Source: Aurantiochytrium sp. KH105 (Eukaryota; Sar; Bigyra; Thraustochytrida; Thraustochytriidae). From it: DNA of 64,000 nucleotides. The first letter of the stretch is position 1. Every line of letters begins with the position of its first letter. This document shows positions 57,044 through 64,000 of this stretch, piece after piece. A program made the position numbers and the translations under genes. The notes beneath the pieces were generated by a model. That model was not told the DNA's origin and searched no databases. It saw only the letters and a list, made by a program, of their open reading frames with translations. Location of the stretch: NCBI GenBank assembly GCA_003116975.1, contig BGKB01000098.1, positions 124,001 through 188,000 of the forward strand. The letters are read 5' to 3'.

Positions 57044-58462
57044 ATGCTGGCGGCGGCGATGCGCGGACGCAGCCTGGCGGCGGCAGGCGGCAAGCTTGTG
57101 CAGAAGTCGGCGGCGGGCGTGACGACGCGCGGCCTCGCGGCGGCCGCGGGCGGACGCCAGTTCAACCGCACGGAGTTCCGCAAGCCGGACGAGAGCAAGC
57201 CCAAGCTCGTGCTCGCGTACTCGGGCGGCCTGGATACCAGCACGCAGCTCGCGTATCTTGTGAACGAGCTCGGCTTCGAGGTCGCTGCCTACATCGCCGA
57301 CCTCGGCCAGGACGATGTCAAGACCGAAGAGGACAAGGAGGAGATCAAGCGCAAGGCCGAGCTCAGCGGCGCCTACGCCTTCTACTGCGAGGACCTCCGC
57401 CAGGAGTTCGTCGACGACTTCGTCTACCCCATGATCGCCGCCAACGCCATCTACGAGGGACGCTACCTCCTGGGCACCTCCATCGCCCGCCCGGCCATCG
57501 GCAAGCGCCAGGTCGAGATCTGCCACAACGAGGGCGCCACGCACATCAGCCACGGCTCCACCGGCAAGGGCAACGACCAGGTCCGCTTCGAGCTCTGCTA
57601 CCTCGGCATGGACCCCAACCTCAAGTGCGTCACCCTCTGGCGCGACCCCACCTACTGCGACAAGTTCCAGGGCCGCCAGGACCTCATCGACTACGCCTCG
57701 CAGTTCAACATCCCCATCTCCCAGACCAAGAAGCACTCGTACAGTGAGGACGAGAACATGCTCCACATCAGCTACGAGTCCGGCGAGCTCGAGGACCCCG
57801 CCTTCCCCGGCACCGAGGACTACCCCGGCATGGTCCTCAAGAAGAAGTCCCGCGAGATCATGGACACCCCCGACCAGCCCGTCGACCTCACCATCTCCTT
57901 CGAGTCCGGCATTCCCTCCAAGGTCGTCAACAAGACCGAGGGCAAGGAGATCACTGGCTCCCTCGAGATCTTTGAGTACCTCAACACGATTGGCGGCGAG
58001 CACGGCGTCGGCCGCATCGACATTGTCGAGAACCGCTACGTCGGCCTCAAGTCCCGCGGCTGCTACGAGACCCCCGGCGGCTCCATCCTCTACGCGGCCC
58101 ACCACGACCTCGAGCTCCTCTGCCTTGACCGCGAGGTCATGCGCATTCGTGACCAGCTCTCCCTCAAGTACGCCGAGCTCGTCTACAACGGCTACTGGTT
58201 CTCGCCCGAGATGGCCTACCTCAAGCACTCCATGGAGTACGCCCAGCGCACCGTCACTGGCGAGGCCCATGTCCGCCTCCACAAGGCCAACATCATGTGC
58301 CGTGGCCGCTCTTCGCCCAACTCGCTCTACTCCGAGGCTCTTGTCAGCATGGACGAGCACGGTGGCTTTGACCCCACTGCCGGCACCGGCTTCATTAACA
58401 CGCTGGCTAACCGCCTCAAGGCCACCAAGAAGCGTGACACCGACTTTGGCACCAAGTGGTAA
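57044..58462 (+). CDS. ASS1: Argininosuccinate synthase with N-terminal extension
   Basis: From MLAAAMRGRSLAAAGG the frame gives 472 residues, about 60 more than most argininosuccinate synthases. The enzyme joins citrulline and aspartate with ATP in arginine synthesis or the urea cycle. The ATP pyrophosphatase P-loop LAYSGGLDTSTQLAYL starts near residue 58. Further family blocks are GNDQVRFELCYL, SYESGELEDP and RGCYETPGGSILYAAHHDLE. The first ~48 residues are rich in Ala, Arg, Gly and Ser with no acidic residue, like a mitochondrial presequence. Codons are strongly C-ending, as in fumarase, which suggests high expression. Citrulline is made in mitochondria by ornithine transcarbamylase, so organelle localisation would fit, but it is inference. 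Confidence 0.93.
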   Translation: MLAAAMRGRSLAAAGGKLVQKSAAGVTTRGLAAAAGGRQFNRTEFRKPDESKPKLVLAYSGGLDTSTQLAYLVNELGFEVAAYIADLGQDDVKTEEDKEEIKRKAELSGAYAFYCEDLRQEFVDDFVYPMIAANAIYEGRYLLGTSIARPAIGKRQVEICHNEGATHISHGSTGKGNDQVRFELCYLGMDPNLKCVTLWRDPTYCDKFQGRQDLIDYASQFNIPISQTKKHSYSEDENMLHISYESGELEDPAFPGTEDYPGMVLKKKSREIMDTPDQPVDLTISFESGIPSKVVNKTEGKEITGSLEIFEYLNTIGGEHGVGRIDIVENRYVGLKSRGCYETPGGSILYAAHHDLELLCLDREVMRIRDQLSLKYAELVYNGYWFSPEMAYLKHSMEYAQRTVTGEAHVRLHKANIMCRGRSSPNSLYSEALVSMDEHGGFDPTAGTGFINTLANRLKATKKRDTDFGTKW

Positions 58463-58868
58463 GGTATGCAGGCTTCTTTTTTGATCATCATCATCATCAA
58501 GTTGCCTCGCTGCTCTATCTCGATTCTATACCCACGTATTCCCCTTTCAGACCATGAGTAAACATTCTTTGACATCACCATCATTATCATCAGCAGCAGG
58601 TTTGTTTACATGATACGCTTGCTCTTCTTGTCTAGCTAGCCTGCAGCGTCGAGATCGGCATCTTGAAGAGTGTGAGTCAAACACAGCATTTCTGGTGGTG
58701 AGTAGAGCTCGCCCGTTTCCACGCGTGAACGTTCAGAGCGAATATAGCCACTCTGAACATTTGGGGGAACTGGATTTTGTCGCCCCCTCCAGGCCAAACC
58801 CCTTGGTCATGCCTTTCGGAGCGCTTCATTCATCCATTGAAACACTTTTCTCCATGATTTTTAACATT
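58463..58868. other. Convergent intergenic region, nothing recognised
   Basis: This 406 bp lies between the stops of ASS (plus) and the Cys-rich gene (minus). It has TCATCA runs (about 58485-58500) and no gene. Confidence 0.6.
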
Positions 58869-61800
58869 TCACAAAGACGTTACGCAACAATTTCTTGATG
58901 TCTTGCATGTTGCCTGCGCTGTGCCGCACGCTACGCACGAAGCAGAGCCCGGCGGGGCGTACCAAAGATCCGGACATGCAAGAGGCTCGGATGTGCCCTC
59001 AGGACATGCCGAACCCGCTGGACAGTATCCACTGCACAGCGCTGAAGCAAGGCCTTCGCGGTCGCCGAAAGTCCCTGCAGGGCATGGCTTTTTCATGCCT
59101 TGCATACAAAACGAGCCCAATGGACACTTGAGCTGCACTGTTCGAGCGTCATTGGTGTAATACCCAAGTCTGGCCATGCGAGGCTGAGGACTTCCCTCTG
59201 GGCAAAAGAGCATTGCTTCAGAGTTATCGAGCGCTCGGGGAAGGTTTGGCACGACAAACTCCTTGGCCTGATATATGCCAGGTGTGTTTGACACGGGCTG
59301 GTAGTTGCCCTGAGCGTCTTTTTCATAATGGATGCTAGGCACCGGACCAACATGGCGGCCCAAGAAACCCTGATTCCATTCCGTTGATGGGTATGCCCCG
59401 CAGTGCAACTCGCGAACGGGACGCGCGTCGTTCTGATAAAAGTACTTTGTCACTTGGTGCGCATTGAGAATTTCGGACGCACTCAGATATGCGTTCCAAT
59501 GAATAAAGCCTCCATAGACTGCATCAGACATGTCGCGACCGTACTCTACCGACACTGTGCTTCCTGCGAGGACACCACGGTCTGCGCCATTGTCGTTCTG
59601 GCTCCACATCAACTTGGGCGCGAGGTCCGTCGGACTCGCCATGTAGGCTTCTGCTGTCCCTCCATTACCGCCCGAAGCGAGGCAATAAAAGATCCATTCG
59701 TTGCTTGCCACCACAAAGCTTTCAGATCCATATCCGCCCAATGTCGGGCCCGCACTTGCATAAATGCGATCCCGATGTGACCAATGCGTGCCCACAAAAA
59801 AGTAGTCGTTTTCAGCCTCGTCCTTGCGGAGACCGTCAATGCCGAAAATGTAAGAGGACTTGAACTTTTTCCAAAAACACATGGTTTTCGGCCCTGCGTC
59901 CGGTCGCCAACCCGACTGCAGCGTCTCATTGCTCGCATCTTCGCGCATGTTCTCATCGCTGGAGCGCGAGCGGAAGCCAAGTTCCTCGGAATCCCAGCGT
60001 AGCGAATTTGCAATCTCGTATCTGCCAATGTTCGCATGAGCGAGGTCCCAAGAGGAAACGTCAAACTCCCTGCGAGCGCCAATAATGGAAAACTCGAGGA
60101 ATTGCTCGGGGTAGACGTCCAAAAGATGGACCACGCAGGAATCATCTGCAACGTTGTTGGCGCGAAACGTCTGGTCGTCAGTGGTCAACGCCAAGGCATC
60201 GCGACACGTCCATGTATCGTTCACGACAGTTCCCTCGGGACAAAAGTAACCAGCAGGACAGGATCCAGCGCACGCCGCGCTGGTCAAGGCGGCCTGATCG
60301 CCGAAAGTGCCACCAGGGCAAGCTCTCTTGACACCGTCTTTACAGTAGTTGCCCGGCTCGCATTCATATTCGTTCGAGCGTTCCGCCTTGGTGTAGTATC
60401 CTGGACGTGTTGTTCGAGGTTCGCCAGAGCCCACAGGGCAGAATACAGCAGGGCTTAAGCATGCGTTCGCTCGTGCCTCTGTCGAGCCTTCGGGGCAATA
60501 GAAGCCCGCCGGACATCGGCCGGAACACAATGGACCTGTAAGGCCTTCTTCGCCGCCGAAAGTTCCTGCCGGGCAGACTCGTTTCACCCCGCGCACACAA
60601 AAGTGTCCAGGCTCGCAAATGTGCTCGCTGGCGCGATCATCCGATGAATAGTAGCCCGTTTGCACGGGATACGGCGTCCCTGTTCCTTCTGGGCAGTACC
60701 ATGCGCCGGATGGGCACTCGATTTGCGTACTTACGATCGAGGCAGCAGGACAGTAGTATCCTGGGCTGCAAAGACCAGAACACGCTTGCGTGGTGAGACC
60801 CTCTGAGGCTCCGTATCGCCCCGGGGCGCACTCGAAACGGGCTCCTTCAATGCAGTAATGTCCGCGCTCGCAGACTTTGGCCACGCTTCGGTACAGAGGA
60901 TCCCCGACAATCGTAAAGCTCTGATACAAGAGCGCATCGTAGCCATAGAGTCTGCACGACGGTTCTGTCAAGCTGTGATCACACTCTGTTCGGGTAGTCT
61001 TTCGCGCCGCGCCATCGACAGTGTCGCTGTAGTAGCCTTCGGGAACTGCCAATGGATTCTTGGCGTCGCCTGCGGGGCAGCACTGGTGCGGGCCGCCGCA
61101 ATTCTGTGCAAGATCTGCATAACACACATAGCCTGCTGGACACTGCGAACATTGTGACCTGTCGTGCAAGCCTGTGCGGTCCGTGTTAGCACTGCCTGCT
61201 GGACATGGAATCTTCATGCCGCTCACGCAGTACGAGCCAATCGGGCACTCGATTTGCATGGTTCGATTTCTTGGCGTGTAGTATCCGAGGTCCGTAACCT
61301 GAGGAGCAGCAGAGGCGTCGGGGCAATAATCCGCGGCCCCGACGCAGGGTTCTTGTTCGGGACTGATGCTGCCATCAGGACAGAAAAAGCCCGCCGTGCA
61401 ATTTCCAGAGCAAGCAGCATCGCTCAAGCCGCGTGTTTCTCCGAATGTACCGCCGGGACATGGTGTTCGCACGCCCTGCGTACAGTAGAACCCTCGTTCG
61501 CAAATGCGCTCTTCTTGGACTTCCGCATCCACGTAGCGACCCTCGCCTACAATTTGCGGAGACGAAGACCCTTCGGGGCAAAAGCTGACAAGGTCTGCCG
61601 GGCACGGCTTGGGAATGCCATCCGCGCTGTCGCAGTAATACCCGCGAGGGCAGACTTGGAGGACCCCATTGACGCAATAGAAACCCAGCTTGGGCGCGCA
61701 GGTTACTTGTGCGTTAGATTCCATCTCAAGATCACCAGCAACGCTTGCAACGACGCTAGTATGCGCAGTAGTAAGTGTCGTTTGCATGGAACGACGAGGT

Positions 61801-62042
61801 GTGATGCTGCCAAGAGGACATGTTGCATCAGCGGGGCATGACTGGCACGCTGCGCTACCGACATTCGCATTGTACGTCCCTGCTGCGCATGGTGTCTTTA
61901 CGTTCTGTACACAGTAGTGTCCAGGAGGACAGACCCTCGTCTGGCGGGTCTCGTCAATATAGGTTGCGACGGTGCGCGCTTCCCCATTGCTAATGAACAG
62001 CAGCGCTGCGACAAAGAAGAACATTTGGCGGACATGCACCAT
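58869..62042 (-). CDS. Secreted Cys-rich repeat protein with a LamG-like domain
   Basis: The chosen ATG (MVHVRQMFFFVAALLFISNG) gives a good signal peptide and 1057 residues; an ATG at 62198 would place 52 polar residues before it. At least seven ~75-residue Cys modules precede residue ~690. Each has a CxxGxYC or CERGFYC start, a CPAGTFG middle and an end like CPAGFYCPEGS. One further module follows residue ~920. This is the GCC2/GCC3 (ephrin-receptor-like) pattern. Between them, at about 704-880, lies a beta-rich LamG/pentraxin-like domain (CFWKKFKSSYIFGID, IFYCLASGGNGG, YGGFIHWNAYLSASEI). No transmembrane helix or GPI signal is seen, so the protein is probably secreted to a wall, scale or extracellular matrix. 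The ending (ATCKTSRNCCVTSL) is abrupt, so a missed 3' intron is possible. Confidence 0.8.
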   Translation of the reverse strand: MVHVRQMFFFVAALLFISNGEARTVATYIDETRQTRVCPPGHYCVQNVKTPCAAGTYNANVGSAACQSCPADATCPLGSITPRRSMQTTLTTAHTSVVASVAGDLEMESNAQVTCAPKLGFYCVNGVLQVCPRGYYCDSADGIPKPCPADLVSFCPEGSSSPQIVGEGRYVDAEVQEERICERGFYCTQGVRTPCPGGTFGETRGLSDAACSGNCTAGFFCPDGSISPEQEPCVGAADYCPDASAAPQVTDLGYYTPRNRTMQIECPIGSYCVSGMKIPCPAGSANTDRTGLHDRSQCSQCPAGYVCYADLAQNCGGPHQCCPAGDAKNPLAVPEGYYSDTVDGAARKTTRTECDHSLTEPSCRLYGYDALLYQSFTIVGDPLYRSVAKVCERGHYCIEGARFECAPGRYGASEGLTTQACSGLCSPGYYCPAASIVSTQIECPSGAWYCPEGTGTPYPVQTGYYSSDDRASEHICEPGHFCVRGVKRVCPAGTFGGEEGLTGPLCSGRCPAGFYCPEGSTEARANACLSPAVFCPVGSGEPRTTRPGYYTKAERSNEYECEPGNYCKDGVKRACPGGTFGDQAALTSAACAGSCPAGYFCPEGTVVNDTWTCRDALALTTDDQTFRANNVADDSCVVHLLDVYPEQFLEFSIIGARREFDVSSWDLAHANIGRYEIANSLRWDSEELGFRSRSSDENMREDASNETLQSGWRPDAGPKTMCFWKKFKSSYIFGIDGLRKDEAENDYFFVGTHWSHRDRIYASAGPTLGGYGSESFVVASNEWIFYCLASGGNGGTAEAYMASPTDLAPKLMWSQNDNGADRGVLAGSTVSVEYGRDMSDAVYGGFIHWNAYLSASEILNAHQVTKYFYQNDARPVRELHCGAYPSTEWNQGFLGRHVGPVPSIHYEKDAQGNYQPVSNTPGIYQAKEFVVPNLPRALDNSEAMLFCPEGSPQPRMARLGYYTNDARTVQLKCPLGSFCMQGMKKPCPAGTFGDREGLASALCSGYCPAGSACPEGTSEPLACPDLWYAPPGSASCVACGTAQATCKTSRNCCVTSL

Positions 62043-62592
62043 CCTGCTTGCAGCTGTCAGTTTGTCCGCACCCTTCATGTGACGCCCCTGAGGCAGCCTC
62101 GCCATCGCCGACGAAGCGAGCTTACAGCTCGTGAGTGCAGTGGCTTTGGTGTTCACATGCGGCATTCTGCGAAACTCAAGTTGAAGATGGACGGCCAACG
62201 TTGACTATTCACATTACAAGGGGGCTAAGAACATCATCAAAAAGAGAAAAACTTCTTCGCAACTTGCTTATTCTGGACTCAGTCAAACAATTTTCCCTTT
62301 CTTCACTACTGTATCAGCGATTTGCAAGCCTGCCCGTGCCCTTTTTGCATGAACTCACGTTTAAGTGGTCTATCAACGAGTAAAGTGGCCGAACGGCTCT
62401 GGGTTTTCCGATTCGGCCGAAAGACATCATCATGTGGGCCGATGAAGGAAGTCTGTGAGTCCAAGATAAGGGAATGACAATGACCACCACCGGGCGCCTT
62501 TGTGGGTGAGGTCAATCTTTCCGCAGAAAAAATAAAGAATAAGTTCACAACTAGGCCTATTTTGTTTTTAAGTAGCCTGCCGCGGACTCTGG
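62043..62592. other. Intergenic region, no supported gene
   Basis: This 550 bp is the promoter side of the Cys-rich gene and the 3' UTR of the bestrophin-like gene. It includes one TAGGCCTA octamer (62552-62559), 33 bp from the bestrophin-like stop codon. Confidence 0.55.
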
Positions 62593-63945
62593 CTAAGCCT
62601 TTTTAGCGGCTTCTGCGCTGAGGCGTATTTCCTCGGCGCGGTCAAAGTGAAAGTCAATGGTCTGAATGAGCAAGGCAATGTCATGCTTGAGTTTGATATT
62701 GTCGAAGCCATTTTCCTGCAAAAAGGGATCCTCGAGCGCGCGACCCGCGGTGATCAGACCCAAGAGAACGAGAAATGTAAGACACGAAATAGCAAGCGCC
62801 ATGCCGTAGTTCTCAGTTTCTTCGTAGACCCAAGCAAAATAGGGGCCAAGAAACCAGGGCAAAACAAAAAGATAGACGCGGCCAAAGGATCGCGTGGCCT
62901 GCGGCGTGCGATAAATCTTCTGGTTGCGCAACAGATTGATGCGCTGTTGCAAGAACCAAACGTATTGGTTAATGCGCGAGGACTCATTGCCTGGCATGCC
63001 TGTAGCCTTCATGGTTTCCACGATACCGTACAGTTGGCGAAAAAGAATTGCGAATCGCTGCTCGATTTCCAAACGAACCGCCACGACTTCCTGCACGCGT
63101 TGGCTATCATGACGAAAGACAAAGTTGCGAGCACGCCCGACGAGCCATGGAATGGAAAGGTATTGATAAAGAATCTCCGCCATTTCAACACCCGTGTCGC
63201 GCACCAAACGATTATGCGTGCTCGGCAGCTCCGCGCGACCACCCCAGTTCTTGGTGATGGCGCTCGGAAAGTCCCAGGTCAGGTCGGCGCAGACAATGGA
63301 TGTCAGAATGGAGCGAAAGTCTGCGGCGTGCTGAAGCGCCTGCTCCCTTCTCCCAAAGGCCTGGCCCAACAGATATGTAAGCGGAAAGGTCACAGAAAAG
63401 GCCAAAAAAGACATGTCGAGCTTGGCTGCAATGAGTTCGCCGCTTCGGTCGTCCTCGTACTCTAAAAAGAAGATTGTTGCACCGACGGCGTTTGCCATGA
63501 CGATAAGGGCCTCAAAGGTGACAGTGAGGCGAATATATATGTAAAAGGCAGCAATTTGGTCCTGCAAGGTGGTTTTGATCCGTTTGCGCATCATGTTGAG
63601 CATGCTTTCCTTTGCTGGGCTGCCCTCGAACTGCTCATTCACGAGATTCCTCTCGTAATCGGAAAGTCGTCGAAAGAGCATGCCATCGTTCGCTCCGTTC
63701 TCGGACGAAGGCGTTTGCTCTTCTGTCGGCAGCTCTTTCTCGAGGTCCTCGTTCGTCATCTTGGGCGACATGTCCATGGCGCGAGAGCTGTTACTCATGT
63801 TGCTGCTCCACCCGCTCGCCTGCACGCCGGACGTCGTCGTCTCCAGGCTCGGCTGCGCATCCTCCGCCGCCTTCGTCTCTGTCTCTGGCACCGCGCCGGC
63901 CTGCGACTCCTCCTTTGCCGGCGGCGGCGGCGGCGGCGACGACAT
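62593..63945 (-). CDS. Bestrophin-like membrane protein (putative anion channel)
   Basis: The product has 450 residues. The N-terminal ~120 residues are disordered (MSSPPPPPPAKEE). Four hydrophobic segments lie at about 138-165, 175-200, 355-375 and 380-402. Between the pairs is a long helical cytosolic part with GQAFGRREQALQHAADFRS and QQRINLLRNQKIYRTPQATR. The end carries GRALEDPFLQENGFDNIKLK, like the conserved PF...D... region after the last helix in bestrophins. This 2+2 helix layout and the closing motif suggest a bestrophin-family chloride or bicarbonate channel. Similarity is weak, and a DUF4239-type protein is the main alternative. The gene is complete, with its ATG 55 bp from the window edge. 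Confidence 0.55.
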   Translation of the reverse strand: MSSPPPPPPAKEESQAGAVPETETKAAEDAQPSLETTTSGVQASGWSSNMSNSSRAMDMSPKMTNEDLEKELPTEEQTPSSENGANDGMLFRRLSDYERNLVNEQFEGSPAKESMLNMMRKRIKTTLQDQIAAFYIYIRLTVTFEALIVMANAVGATIFFLEYEDDRSGELIAAKLDMSFLAFSVTFPLTYLLGQAFGRREQALQHAADFRSILTSIVCADLTWDFPSAITKNWGGRAELPSTHNRLVRDTGVEMAEILYQYLSIPWLVGRARNFVFRHDSQRVQEVVAVRLEIEQRFAILFRQLYGIVETMKATGMPGNESSRINQYVWFLQQRINLLRNQKIYRTPQATRSFGRVYLFVLPWFLGPYFAWVYEETENYGMALAISCLTFLVLLGLITAGRALEDPFLQENGFDNIKLKHDIALLIQTIDFHFDRAEEIRLSAEAAKKA

Positions 63946-64000
63946 TGCGCGGCCCTGTTCCGTGTTTGGTGTCTGTTTCGGGGCCGGAGCCTCTGGAACC
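63946..64000. other. Upstream flank of the bestrophin-like gene
   Basis: The last 55 bp are GC-rich leader or promoter sequence with no further feature. Confidence 0.5.

Noticed and set aside
56786..58360. 524-codon open frame opposite argininosuccinate synthase
   Set aside because: It is a mirror of the very C-ending codons of the ASS gene and gives Leu/Val/Ala/Asp-biased sequence with no domain.

Overview
The window looks like nuclear DNA from a GC-rich, intron-poor microbial eukaryote. Most genes are single long open frames of 1-5 kb, and clear spliceosomal introns (GT...AG) occur only in the fumarase gene. The gene set is purely eukaryotic: an anaphase-promoting-complex subunit, ATG9, a peroxisomal PMP24-type membrane protein, a RCC1-BTB protein, a DZIP1-type cilium protein, coactosin-like domains, a START domain and a Golgi nucleotide-sugar transporter. 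A flagellate heterotroph with class I mitochondrial fumarase and very few introns fits a thraustochytrid-like stramenopile, but that placement is inference only. No rRNA, tRNA, CRISPR array, prophage or intact transposon was recognised.

Layout. 1-4.75 kb: intergenic DNA, then a DZIP1/Iguana-like cilium gene (minus). It is divergent from a potassium channel with a large ectodomain (5.2-9.9 kb, plus). 10.1-15.3 kb: a 1727-residue IQ/TPR protein (minus). 16.4-18.2 kb: APC7 (plus). 18.7-22.4 kb: a basic coiled-coil protein and a GT25-type glycosyltransferase (both minus). 22.4-26.2 kb: a gene-poor island of short tandem repeats (AAAC, GCAAG, GACA, GACGC, GAGGC, CAG). 26.2-28.5 kb: a small TPR protein (plus) and a secreted Cys-rich protein (minus). 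29.7-35.6 kb: ATG9, a START-domain protein and a PMP24/PXMP4 homologue, all plus. 36.1-40.7 kb: a Na+/H+ exchanger and class I fumarase with two introns, both minus. 42-43.2 kb: a GDP-mannose-type nucleotide-sugar transporter. 43.9-49.9 kb: a Ppx/GppA-fold protein, a triple coactosin/ADF-H protein and a PIN nuclease fused to a degenerate FCP1/CPL-type phosphatase domain, all minus. 50.7-53 kb: RCC1-BTB. 53.7-55.1 kb: epoxide hydrolase. 57-58.5 kb: argininosuccinate synthase with an N-terminal extension. 58.9-62 kb: a secreted Cys-rich-repeat/LamG protein. 62.6-63.9 kb: a bestrophin-like membrane protein.

The genes do not form an operon-like pathway. They are housekeeping and trafficking genes with many divergent pairs that share GC-rich, repeat-filled upstream regions. 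The most unusual object is the 844-residue protein at 47356-49890. There a SWT1-type PIN RNase domain follows a Pol II CTD-phosphatase-like (FCP1/CPL) domain whose DxDxT nucleophile motif reads G-V-E-H-T, which suggests a pseudophosphatase-nuclease fusion. Other points of note are the potassium channel ectodomain, the zinc-finger-less DZIP1-like protein with a possible 31-nt intron, three coactosin domains in one chain, and perfect RNA-type hairpins 3' of two genes.
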